A DNA stretch of 9,706 nucleotides from an uncultured bacterium (GCA_903847545.1 CAINDZ010000161.1:1-9706), one strand, 5' to 3'; positions 1 to 6,851 are shown, counted from the stretch's first letter. Notes: generated by a model not told the origin, from the sequence alone. Translations and numbers: made by a program.

Positions 1-242
1 ACCCCCGGGTCGATGAACGGACGCTGGTCGTGGCGGTCGTCGCGAACGCCACCGGGCTGCTCGAGAAGGCCGTCGACAAGAAGCAGCTGAAGGGGCGCAA
101 GGAGCGGCTGAAGCAGCTGGCCGACGGGCAGCTGGCCGGGTCGGCCACGCTGGAGGCGGTCAAGGCGGCGCAGGCGGCCGCGGCGGTGGCGGTGATCGTC
201 GCAACGACGGCCGCCACCACGGCGGCGACGTCCGGCGGCTGA
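1..242 (+). CDS. GPP34 (Golgi phosphoprotein 3-like) family protein, C-terminal end, partial
   Basis: The frame is open from the left edge (first full codon at position 3) to TGA at 240-242, so this is the tail of a longer gene. The visible 79 residues contain a short hydrophobic helix (TLVVAVVANATGLLEKAV), a basic helix (KKQLKGRKERLKQLADG), then an Ala/Val-rich helix (AVKAAQAAAAVAVIVAT) and a low-complexity Ala/Thr end. That order (LL-x-K helix, K/R-rich helix with L-A-D-G, then A-x-x-AVQAAxxxAV) matches the C-terminal helical bundle of bacterial GPP34 proteins. In eukaryotes the family binds phosphatidylinositol-4-phosphate at the Golgi; the bacterial role is unknown. A GTG at 30 could be misread as a start, but it lies inside the conserved part and has no ribosome binding site. 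The family call rests on the tail alone. Confidence 0.6.
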   Translation, partial: PRVDERTLVVAVVANATGLLEKAVDKKQLKGRKERLKQLADGQLAGSATLEAVKAAQAAAAVAVIVATTAATTAATSGG

Positions 243-259
243 GGCCGCCGGGCGCGGCA

Positions 260-364
260 TCAGGCCGGGTAGATCAGCTGGGCGGCTCCCACGGCGATGG
301 CCAGGGTCATGAACACGGCCACGACGGTCAGGACTGCGAAGAACGTCGCCAGCAGGGTGCGCAT
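260..364 (-). CDS. 34-residue single-pass membrane peptide, unknown function
   Basis: A short gene from ATG at 364 to TGA at 260-262, with a consensus Shine-Dalgarno AAGGAG (371-376 on the opposite strand) 6 nt before the start. The product begins MRTLLATFFAVL and ends GAAQLIYPA. Residues 4-28 are almost entirely hydrophobic and form one transmembrane helix. Arg2 is the only charged residue, which favours an N-in orientation. An uncleaved signal-anchor is likely, because the protein ends about six residues after the helix. The gene sits alone, convergent with the GPP34 gene (17-bp gap), and has its own candidate promoter at 437-465. No family is recognised. Membrane peptides of this size often modulate larger membrane proteins, but nothing here identifies a partner. 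The alternative is a chance open frame; the ribosome binding site and the clean helix argue against that. Confidence 0.6.
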   Translation of the reverse strand: MRTLLATFFAVLTVVAVFMTLAIAVGAAQLIYPA

Positions 365-436
365 GGTGTTCTCCTTCGTCTGGGTGCCCTCGGTGATCCC
401 TCGACTGCCATCCGGTCTCACGACTTCTTGATAACA

Positions 437-465
437 ATTCTTGCATTTGGATTGTCGGTTCTCAA
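437..465 (-). promoter_or_regulatory. Candidate sigma-70-type promoter for the 34-residue membrane peptide
   Basis: Reading on the minus strand, TTGAGA (460-465, 5 of 6 to TTGACA) is followed by a 17-nt spacer and AAGAAT (437-442, 4 of 6 to TATAAT). The block lies in the most AT-rich stretch of the left half of the window. Transcription would begin near 430 and give a leader of about 65 nt before the start at 364. The match is by eye only. The element also lies about 140 nt beyond the end of the DUF5916 gene on the same strand, so read-through is possible. Confidence 0.35.
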
Positions 466-557
466 TGAGACTGATGGAATCCCGTAGGGCAAAATGACCA
501 GGAAATATTCCCGGTAGAGAGCATCCGGGACGGGATGTCCCGAGGCGGGTCCGGGCG

Positions 558-590
558 GCGCGGCGGGCCCGCCATCGGGCCTCGCCGCGC
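558..590 (-). terminator. 14-bp GC-rich hairpin after the DUF5916 gene, candidate terminator without U-tract
   Basis: The arms 558-571 and 576-590 pair as an 8-bp outer stem (GCGCGGCG with CGCCGCGC) and a 6-bp inner stem (GGCCCG with CGGGCC). They are separated by one bulged base at 582, with a 4-base loop at 572-575. The structure begins 12 nt past the stop codon of the DUF5916 gene, where a terminator is expected. No run of T follows on the minus strand, so it does not fit the classic intrinsic terminator. It could end transcription with Rho, or protect the mRNA 3' end. Confidence 0.55.
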
Positions 591-602
591 TCCCCACAGG
601 TC

Positions 603-2924
603 TCAGATCTGCCAGAGGTACTGCAGCTTCAGGAAGTACTGCCGGTCGACCTGCCGGTACAGCGTCGGGGCATCGGCGCCTGCGGCGTTGAAGTCGCGCA
701 GGTCGTGCGTCGAGCCGAGGTAGAACACCGAGAACGGGTTCAGGCGGTAGGTCAGCAGCGGGTCGATCTCCCACTCGCCGCCGAACACCATGTGGTAGTA
801 CGGGAAGCCGCCGCCTTCCGCGAGCTCGCGATAGAACGGGCTGTCGGTGTCGCTGTGCTGCACCACCAGGCGCAGCGACAGGCGCGGGTTGACCTGGAAT
901 TGAACCCGCGCGCGGGCGATCGACTGGCGGAAGAGCAGGTCGTCGGTGTTCGCGTCGCGGCTGCGCACGAAGTCGAGCACGGGCTCGATCGTGAGCCGGT
1001 CGACGGGCTTGAACTCGCAGGAGATGCCCCAGCCCAGCTCGTTGCCCTTGTCCAGCGTGATGAACGCCGGCCCCTGGCCCACGTTGAGGTAGCCCGACGC
1101 CGAGAGCGACGGCAGCGGCTGCGCGAAGCCGTTCACGCCGAACTGCGACAGGCCGGTGAACGTGCGGCCGCCCCAGGTTTCCTCGCCGCGGCTGTAGCTG
1201 ACCGACACGTGCGCCTGCGCGCGCCGCAGGTTGAGGTCGGTGAACAGCCGCGCGTGGCGCCACTTGCGGTCGCCGTCGTAGTTCCAGCGCGCGTCGGCGT
1301 AGGCGCCGGGGGCGACGCGGTCGAACAGGCCGGCCTGCGGGTAGAACGTGTAGGAGTTCCAGACGAAGGCGTTGCGCTGGTCGTTCCACGGGTCGTAGCC
1401 CGTCTGCGTGCGGTAGGTGGGGCTGACCTGGTTGAAGTCGGCCGTGAAGTTCCAGCCGCGGCCGCGCCGGCGCAGCTCGGTGATGAGCGCACCGCCGTGG
1501 AACGACTCGCCGTCGAGGTCGGCGGTGTGGGCGCCGTCTGCGAACGTGGTGCCCGGGTCGACCTCGTAGCCGTCGGGCTCGGTGGTGTAGCTCTGGATGA
1601 CCTGCGAGGCCCAGCTCAACGTGCGCGTCAGGCGAACGTTGCCGTCGGCCGACAGGATGGTGCCCGAGCCGCCGCCGTCGTAGCGGCGGTCCGTCAGCAT
1701 GAGCCCGCCCTGCGTGCCGGGCCCGAAGCTGTGCAGCACGCGGGCCACGTTCACGGTCGAGCGGCCCATCGCCACCGAGCCGGAGCGCTCCTCGAGCGGG
1801 ACGATGTACGGCGAGTGCTCGTCGCGGGCCATCGTCCACGCCACGCTGGTGCGGTCCCAGCGCGCGGTGCCCTTGGCGGCCACCTCGGGGTCGTTGACCA
1901 TGCGCGTGTAGAACGAGTTGAACATCGTGCGGAAGAGGTCGTTGCCCTCCTGGAAGAAGGGACGGCGCTCGGGGTACTGCTGCACGATGGTCGTGTTGAC
2001 GTCGATCTGGCCGGCGTCGGCCTCGATCTGGCTGAAGTCGGGGTTGAGCGCGGCCTCGAGCGTGACGGCACTCGATGGCGAGAACTTGGCGCCCAGCGAG
2101 GGCTCGCCCTTGGCGTCCTGCGTGTCGAGGCCCGAGCCGGCGTCGAGCGGGTCGTTGATGGAGGCCGTCTGGTACCCGATCACCGAGGGCATGATCTCGA
2201 GGCCCTTGCCCGGCTTCAGGCCGGCGATGCCGGCGACGGTGCCCCACTGGCAGGGCAGGCACTGCTCGTTGCGGTCGTAGGCGCACCACGCGTACTGCGC
2301 GCTGGTCTCGCGGGGGCGGCTGCGGCGGAAGTCGAGCCGCCACGCCTGCTGCTCGCGGTCGGGAAAGCGCAGGCCGACCAGCGGGATCGCCATCTCGACG
2401 GTGTAGCCGTCGGCGGTGCGCTGCGCGGCCGAGCGCCACACCATGTCGAAGCCCTCGGACAGGCCGTGGACGCTGGTCCACATGCCGTCCTTCTGCACGC
2501 CGTACGGGTTCACCGCGAACGAGTAGGCCCACGTGCCCTCGCCGAAGGTGTCGAGCAGCACGCCGACGTCGTCGTCGTTCCCGTAGAGGTCGCGCTGGCT
2601 CATCGTCGCGCGCAGCGAGGCCGGGTCGTCCAGGCACCGGAACGCGACGTAGAGGTTGTCGTCGTCGTAGGTCAGCCAGGCCTCGGTCTGCACGGGCGGC
2701 TCGGTGGCGTCGCCCGGCGAGCGCTCGGCGAAGTTCGTCGCCTTGCCGGCGCCGTCCCAGCCGGGGTCGCCCAGGCGCCCGTCGATGGTGATGCGGCCGG
2801 TCGTGCGCGCGGTCTCGAGGTGGGGGCGCGTCACCGGCGTGAACGCGTGCGCCACCGGGGCCAGCGCGGCCAGAAGGCCGGCCGTGAGCAGGATAGCGAT
2901 GGGATGCGATACCCGACGCGACAT
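603..2924 (-). CDS. DUF5916 outer-membrane beta-barrel protein with N-terminal CBM9-like domain
   Basis: A 773-residue secreted protein. The start at 2924 is chosen because AGGAG lies 6 nt upstream and a good signal peptide follows: MSRRV, a hydrophobic stretch at 9-24, cleavage after A25-H-A27. Residues about 36-205 match the carbohydrate-binding family 9-like domain (ITIDGRLGDPGWDGA at 45-59, YDDDNLYVAFRC at 86-97). Residues about 235-773 match the DUF5916 barrel. Its hallmark is present: NPDFSQIEADAGQIDVN at 294-310, followed by YPERRPFFQEGNDLF. The chain ends in LKLQYLWQI, an alternating hydrophobic strand expected of an outer-membrane barrel, so the protein is full length. Ligand and transported substrate are unknown for the family; sugar binding is only suggested by the fold. 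An odd feature is a cysteine cluster (C214, C222, C225) between the two domains. It lies downstream of the cytolysin-like gene on the same strand (233-bp gap containing a hairpin), so a separate transcript is likely. Confidence 0.9.
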   Translation of the reverse strand: MSRRVSHPIAILLTAGLLAALAPVAHAFTPVTRPHLETARTTGRITIDGRLGDPGWDGAGKATNFAERSPGDATEPPVQTEAWLTYDDDNLYVAFRCLDDPASLRATMSQRDLYGNDDDVGVLLDTFGEGTWAYSFAVNPYGVQKDGMWTSVHGLSEGFDMVWRSAAQRTADGYTVEMAIPLVGLRFPDREQQAWRLDFRRSRPRETSAQYAWCAYDRNEQCLPCQWGTVAGIAGLKPGKGLEIMPSVIGYQTASINDPLDAGSGLDTQDAKGEPSLGAKFSPSSAVTLEAALNPDFSQIEADAGQIDVNTTIVQQYPERRPFFQEGNDLFRTMFNSFYTRMVNDPEVAAKGTARWDRTSVAWTMARDEHSPYIVPLEERSGSVAMGRSTVNVARVLHSFGPGTQGGLMLTDRRYDGGGSGTILSADGNVRLTRTLSWASQVIQSYTTEPDGYEVDPGTTFADGAHTADLDGESFHGGALITELRRRGRGWNFTADFNQVSPTYRTQTGYDPWNDQRNAFVWNSYTFYPQAGLFDRVAPGAYADARWNYDGDRKWRHARLFTDLNLRRAQAHVSVSYSRGEETWGGRTFTGLSQFGVNGFAQPLPSLSASGYLNVGQGPAFITLDKGNELGWGISCEFKPVDRLTIEPVLDFVRSRDANTDDLLFRQSIARARVQFQVNPRLSLRLVVQHSDTDSPFYRELAEGGGFPYYHMVFGGEWEIDPLLTYRLNPFSVFYLGSTHDLRDFNAAGADAPTLYRQVDRQYFLKLQYLWQI

Positions 2925-3052
2925 GGAGCACTCCTGGCCCCCGAGGGGGCAGCCGACGCCGCGCGCGTGGTGGGCGCCGCGGCGGTCGTGATGGTGGTGT
3001 CCGGACGTCGGGGTGGCCGGACCGGCCGCGGGGCGGGTCCCGGCCAATGGAC

Positions 3053-3058
3053 ATCATA
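3053..3058 (-). promoter_or_regulatory. Possible -10 element upstream of the DUF5916 gene
   Basis: On the minus strand this reads TATGAT, 5 of 6 to the sigma-70 -10 consensus, in a region that is otherwise very GC-rich. It lies between the hairpin at 3100-3134 and the DUF5916 start, as a promoter for a separately transcribed gene should. The leader would be about 120 nt. At 16-18 nt upstream there is only AACCCT-like sequence, so no -35 hexamer is visible. This may be chance, or a promoter of an extracytoplasmic or divergent sigma type. Confidence 0.22.
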
Positions 3059-3099
3059 CGCAGCGAGGGGGGTGGAGGGTTGCAGCCTGAAGTTGCGAG

Positions 3100-3134
3100 G
3101 ACGGCCGCGGCGCGAGCGCTGCGCCACGGCCGTC
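3100..3134 (-). terminator. 14-bp hairpin after the cytolysin-like gene, candidate terminator without U-tract
   Basis: The arms 3100-3113 and 3121-3134 pair along 14 positions around a 7-base loop, starting 23 nt past the TAG stop of the cytolysin-like gene. One pair (3108 with 3126) is a G-U wobble in minus-strand RNA but a C-A mismatch in plus-strand RNA, so the fold is fully paired only in the transcript of the upstream gene. No T-run follows. The size, position and missing U-tract match the hairpin at 558-590. Confidence 0.6.
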
Positions 3135-3157
3135 TCCCACCTGGGGCGTTAGGGCGC

Positions 3158-4849
3158 CTACTGCGTCGGCACCAGCGGTTTCACCGACCAGTGCGCGATC
3201 ATGTCGCCGCCGCTGTCCCGCATGTGCTGCGAGCAGGTCGCCGCCGCGCCGCCCGGCGTCGGGTAGCCGGCGGGATAGGTGCAGGCGCTGACGGCGCGCC
3301 AGTCGGGCCAGGCGTACCAGTCGGTGTAGAAGTCGCCGAGCTGGTCGTTGCCCGAGCCCGAGTCATAGTCCCAGACGACGATGTGCAGGCGCAGGCGCGA
3401 GCCGGCCTGTTCGGGCAGCCAGACGTTGCGCCAGGCGTCGGTGATGTCGAGCGCCCCGCCCTCGTCGATGTCGACGTAGGCGTCTTCCGAGCGGCTGGCG
3501 ATGGTCTCGGTGGTGATGGCCCCATCGGGCGAGCCCTGGTACTGCAGCGAAAAGGTGTAGTACGTCTCCTCGTCGTAGTCGCCCCAGCCGTCGTTGACCA
3601 GGGGGCACGAGAGCTGCGTGACTGCGACCTGCCACAGTGACGTCGCCGGCGAGCACTCCTCGGTCGTCCACTCGTTCGCGTAGGCGAACGAGGCGAGGCG
3701 GTTGTCCTTCAGGTAGCGCGTCGTGTAGGAGATGGGCACGGCGTCGCTCGCGTTGGTCAGCTCGGCGCCGCCCACGATCCAGTCGTACATGCCCTGGATG
3801 CGGTCGCCGACGATGGGCAGCACGCCGTCGGAGGCCGTGCCGCCGCGGACGAGGATCTTGATCTCGGACTGGTTGAGGATGCGCGTGAGGCTGGCGTCAA
3901 GGCTTCCCTGGACGTCGAAGCCCATGCTGCTGAACGCGCCCTTGACCGCCATCTCGACCGAGTCCTTGCGGGCGTACGAGTGGATCGACAGGAAGCCCAC
4001 GCGGCCGTAGGTGACCGAGCTGACGTAGCACGGGGGGTCGTCGGGGTTCATGTAGCCGCCGAGGTCGGAGACCTCGGTGCCCTCGGCGAACATGTCGTGC
4101 GGCCGCGCCGGCGGCACCACCGAGGCCGTGAAGTACGCCTGCGAGAAGCGGCACAGGTAGCTGGAGTTGAATTCCTCGGTCGAGGCCGAGAAGTCGGTCT
4201 GCAGGCTGCCCGAGCCCCAGCCCGACCACTGCATCGAGATGCTCAGGTCCAGCATCGACTGGTTGAAGTCCTCGACGAACGTCTCGTCGAAGCTGAGCCG
4301 TGCGCCCACCTTGCCGTTGCCGGGGCCCGTGATGTAGCTGCTGACGATCTCGTTGAGGGCGCCGCCGACGGTCAGTTGGTTGGGGTTCGCGATGGTGCGC
4401 ATGCCCTGCTCGGCGGTCAGGCCGGTCAGGTCGGTGCCGACCGTGACCGGCGCCCGGCCGACGACGACGGGGTTGAGCAGGCCGTTGTCGATGTCGGCGC
4501 CGCGGACCAGCGCACCCGGCCACAGCGACAGGTCGTTCGCGTTGAAGACCGTCGTCTCGTGCAGGTTCTTGTCCATGCGGTGCTCGGACACCTCGCAGAT
4601 GAAGTGGCCGACGCCCGGCGTCAGCGTGGAGTCGGTGTGGGCGTCCTTCAGCACGTGCTCGCCGGTGTTGTCGGGCGGCGGATCGTTGAACGTGCCCAGC
4701 GAGTTGACGTAGGTGTCGAGGTCATCGCCGGTGACGACCTTGGCCGGGTCGCTCGAGCAGCTGGCCAGCATCGTGATCACCAGAACGCAGCAGGCGGCGA
4801 GGACGCCGAGGGTGCGGACGTTCGGGCGGGCGCCGGAACGGGTGGACAT
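3158..4849 (-). CDS. Cholesterol-dependent-cytolysin-like (thiol-activated cytolysin family) lipoprotein
   Basis: A 563-residue lipoprotein. The start at 4849 has GGAGG 6 nt upstream and is followed by a lipoprotein signal: R12, hydrophobic 14-30, lipobox LASC with Cys31. Ser at +2 is compatible with export to the outer membrane under Lol rules. The core matches the CDC fold. LWPGALV is at 109-115, and VVVGRAPVTVGTDL at 128-141 resembles the LL-x-x-RxPxTxSIDLPG stretch. Residues about 186-226 (SGSLQTDFS at 213-221) align with the first membrane-inserting region. FTASVVPPARPHDMF is at 240-254 and YVSSVTYGR at 275-283. The second inserting region is about 288-330, followed by IKILVRGGTAS (330-340) and PISYTTRYLKDN (372-383). 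After about 399 the C-terminal domain diverges. The ECTGLAWEWWR undecapeptide and terminal Thr-Leu pair are absent, and an acidic loop VVWDYDSGSGNDQLGD (491-506) sits at that place. Pairs C399/C415 and C523/C539 could form disulfides. Pore formation is inferred from the family; the target is unknown. Confidence 0.85.
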   Translation of the reverse strand: MSTRSGARPNVRTLGVLAACCVLVITMLASCSSDPAKVVTGDDLDTYVNSLGTFNDPPPDNTGEHVLKDAHTDSTLTPGVGHFICEVSEHRMDKNLHETTVFNANDLSLWPGALVRGADIDNGLLNPVVVGRAPVTVGTDLTGLTAEQGMRTIANPNQLTVGGALNEIVSSYITGPGNGKVGARLSFDETFVEDFNQSMLDLSISMQWSGWGSGSLQTDFSASTEEFNSSYLCRFSQAYFTASVVPPARPHDMFAEGTEVSDLGGYMNPDDPPCYVSSVTYGRVGFLSIHSYARKDSVEMAVKGAFSSMGFDVQGSLDASLTRILNQSEIKILVRGGTASDGVLPIVGDRIQGMYDWIVGGAELTNASDAVPISYTTRYLKDNRLASFAYANEWTTEECSPATSLWQVAVTQLSCPLVNDGWGDYDEETYYTFSLQYQGSPDGAITTETIASRSEDAYVDIDEGGALDITDAWRNVWLPEQAGSRLRLHIVVWDYDSGSGNDQLGDFYTDWYAWPDWRAVSACTYPAGYPTPGGAAATCSQHMRDSGGDMIAHWSVKPLVPTQ

Positions 4850-5282
4850 GTCGGACCTCCGGGCAGCGGCGCCTGGCCCGGACGTGCCCGGGTGCGCCTG
4901 TGACGTGATCCTCCGTGAGGGAGCCGGGCCCGGTGCGGGCCGACGACCTGTTCCTGGTGGGCGAGGGTGCGCGGAAGGATGGAAGTGCGGCGTCCCCCGA
5001 CACCGCCTATGATCCTTTCCGTTTCTTGATTGAACCGCCTCGATGGCGCGGCGACAACAGCGAATGCAGGCCTGCGGCGCGCGTGGTATGGCCAAAAATG
5101 AGGCGCGATGCGGTTTGTTGGTTGGCGAAAAGGCTGGCGATGAAGTAGGTGTTTGGGTGATCGCCCGGATGCGCCGGCGCAACCAGCCCGGCGCCTGCGC
5201 GTTGTGGTACGGTCGCATGGTCGTCGGCGTCCTTGCCGGCGGGGTCACCCGGTCTGCTCACGATCGTCGAAGGAAGTCCCGC
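4850..5282. other. 433-bp divergent spacer between the cytolysin-like gene and the M14-GH13 pair
   Basis: This region should contain promoters for both directions. The part near 5000-5150 is clearly less GC-rich than the flanks and includes runs such as CCAAAAATG and GTTTCTTGATTG. TATGAT at 5008-5013 (+) could be a -10, but has no -35 and would give a leader of about 260 nt. I find no convincing promoter for either gene. In the minus-strand leader two small hairpins are possible: 4927-4941 (6-bp perfect stem, 3-base loop) and 4868-4898 (two 5-bp stems with an internal loop). The second lies just upstream of the GGAGG of the cytolysin-like gene. No RNA gene or conserved riboswitch is recognised. 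Long open frames cross it on both strands, but their codons here encode no recognisable protein. Confidence 0.5.
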
Positions 5283-6809
5283 ATGCCCCTGCTGACCCGC
5301 GCCGAGTCGTCGTCGTACACCTTCACCAGCCTGCATGCCGACGTGATGGCGTTCATCGCCGGGCTCGAGGGGATGGGCGACCCGCGCCTGCACGTCACCG
5401 ACTTCGGCACGAGCCCGGGCGGGCGCGTGTTGCCGCTGCTGGTGCTGTCCTCGGCCGGCGTGAGGACGCCGGAGGAGGCCCGCCGCCTGGGCCGGCCGGT
5501 GGTGCTGGTCGTCAGCGGCATCCATCCCGGCGAGGTGGAGGGCAAGGAAGGCTGCCTGATGTTGGCGCGCGACCTGCTCGCCGGCAAGCCGGGGCTGGAT
5601 GCGGCGCAGGTGCTCGAGAAGGTGACGCTGGTGGTCGTGCCGTTGTTCAACCCCGACGGCAACGACGCCATCGACCCGGGCAACCGCGCGCTGCACCTGC
5701 CGAAGCTGATGGGCCAGCTGGGTCCCGACAGCGGCGTGGGCACCAGGGAGAACGCGGCGAAGATCAACCTGAACCGCGACTACCTGCGTATGGCCTCGGC
5801 CGAGATGCGCCTGCTGCAGGCGCGCGTGTGCCAGCCGTGGGCGGCCGACCTGACGATCGACAACCACGCCACCAACGGCTCGGTGCACCGCTTCGCGATG
5901 ACCTACGACATCCCGCACACGGGCGAGAGCGGGCGCGGCGAGCCCGTCTGCTTCATGCGCGAGCGCCTGCTGCCGCCGGTGACCGCCGCGCTGCGCGCCA
6001 ACCACGGCCTGGACGCGGGCTGGTACGGAAACTTCGTGGAGGACGAGCGCGTGCTGGACGCCGGCGCCGAGGCCGACCCGTCGACCGCGGTGCGCGAGGG
6101 CTGGCTGACCTACCCGCACCACCCGCGCTTCGGCAGCAACTACCGCGGCCTCACCAGCCGGCTGGACCTGCTGCTGGAGTGCTACAGCTACATCCCGTTC
6201 AGCGAGCGCGTGCGCACGGCGTACGCGTTCATGCTCGAGACGCTGCGCTGGGTGGCGGCCCACGCCGACGACGTGGCGCAGGTGGTGCAGGCGAGCCGCA
6301 CGCCGCGCGACCGCATCGCCGTCGCCTACGAACTGGGCCGCTGCGACGAGCCGGTCGAGATCCTCACGCGCGCGCCGCGCACGCTGGACGGCGCGCCGTG
6401 CGCGGTGACGCTGCCGGACCTGGGGCGCTTCACGGGCACGAAGGTGGTGGCGCGGCCCGCCGCGTACCTGGTGCCGCGCGCGCTGGGCGAGCACCTGCGG
6501 CTGCACGGCCTGGCGGTGCGTGATGCGGCGGGCACGTACGAGGTGGAGGTTCCCGTCGTCGAGGGCCTGGGCTCGGTCGGCGGGCGGGCCATCCTGGAGG
6601 CGGCGGCCGTCGGCGAGCTGGCGGTGTCGTGGCGGCGCGAGGCCCGCGCGGCGTTCCCGGGCGCGGTGCTGGTGCCGATGGACCAGCCGCTGGCGGCCAT
6701 CGCCGCCTACCTGTGCGAGCCCGAGAGCGACGACGGGGCGGTGGAGAACGGGCTGGTGCCGGCGCCGCGGGTGGGACAGGAGTTGCCGGTGTGGCGGGTG
6801 CCGTGTTAA
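5283..6809 (+). CDS. M14 family zinc carboxypeptidase-like metallopeptidase, cytosolic
   Basis: A 508-residue protein. The start at 5283 has AAGGAAG 6 nt upstream; the open frame upstream of it encodes nothing family-like. The M14 zinc site is complete: GIHPGEVEGKEG carries H81 and E84, and IDNHATNG carries the third ligand H195. NLNRDY (162-167) gives the substrate-binding Asn-Arg pair, and LLLECYSY contains the presumed catalytic Glu299. The catalytic domain spans about 15-325. The remaining ~180 residues, rich in beta-type segments, match nothing I recognise and may be a small accessory domain. There is no signal peptide, so it probably acts in the cytoplasm on short peptides or amidated or acylated amino compounds rather than on proteins outside. 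Its stop lies 42 nt before the GTG of the GH13 gene on the same strand, so the two are probably cotranscribed. Family assignment is firm; the substrate is unknown. Confidence 0.88.
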   Translation: MPLLTRAESSSYTFTSLHADVMAFIAGLEGMGDPRLHVTDFGTSPGGRVLPLLVLSSAGVRTPEEARRLGRPVVLVVSGIHPGEVEGKEGCLMLARDLLAGKPGLDAAQVLEKVTLVVVPLFNPDGNDAIDPGNRALHLPKLMGQLGPDSGVGTRENAAKINLNRDYLRMASAEMRLLQARVCQPWAADLTIDNHATNGSVHRFAMTYDIPHTGESGRGEPVCFMRERLLPPVTAALRANHGLDAGWYGNFVEDERVLDAGAEADPSTAVREGWLTYPHHPRFGSNYRGLTSRLDLLLECYSYIPFSERVRTAYAFMLETLRWVAAHADDVAQVVQASRTPRDRIAVAYELGRCDEPVEILTRAPRTLDGAPCAVTLPDLGRFTGTKVVARPAAYLVPRALGEHLRLHGLAVRDAAGTYEVEVPVVEGLGSVGGRAILEAAAVGELAVSWRREARAAFPGAVLVPMDQPLAAIAAYLCEPESDDGAVENGLVPAPRVGQELPVWRVPC

Positions 6810-6839
6810 GTAGCGTGCACCTTGACCTCCAGCCGCCAT

Positions 6840-6844
6840 GGGAG
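6840..6844 (+). promoter_or_regulatory. Ribosome binding site deciding the GTG start of the GH13 gene
   Basis: GGGAG lies 7 nt before GTG at 6852. The nearest ATG (6838) is out of frame and stops within nine codons. An in-frame TTG at 6822 would add ten residues unlike the family N-terminus and has no comparable site. The GTG start is therefore preferred. Confidence 0.7.
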
Positions 6845-6851
6845 CCCGACC

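Noticed and set aside
2925..3047. In-frame extension of the DUF5916 gene with a His-rich stretch
   Set aside because: It would bury the signal peptide, and AGGAG precedes the ATG at 2924. The His run is untranslated sequence.
418..3057. 879-codon open frame on the minus strand overlapping the DUF5916 gene in another frame
   Set aside because: Very Arg/Pro-rich product without domains, while the neighbouring frame has signal peptide, hallmark motifs and ribosome binding site.
705..3152. 815-codon open frame on the plus strand antisense to the DUF5916 gene
   Set aside because: Composition is Ala/Val/Arg/Glu-rich without motifs, a mirror of the codon bias of the real gene.
4850..5248. In-frame N-terminal extension of the cytolysin-like gene (133 codons)
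   Set aside because: The extension is low-complexity Pro/Arg sequence. The lipoprotein signal and the GGAGG site fix the start at 4849.
5043..5282. In-frame 80-codon extension of the M14 gene
   Set aside because: Basic low-complexity residues, no ribosome binding site, and the family N-terminus begins at 5283.
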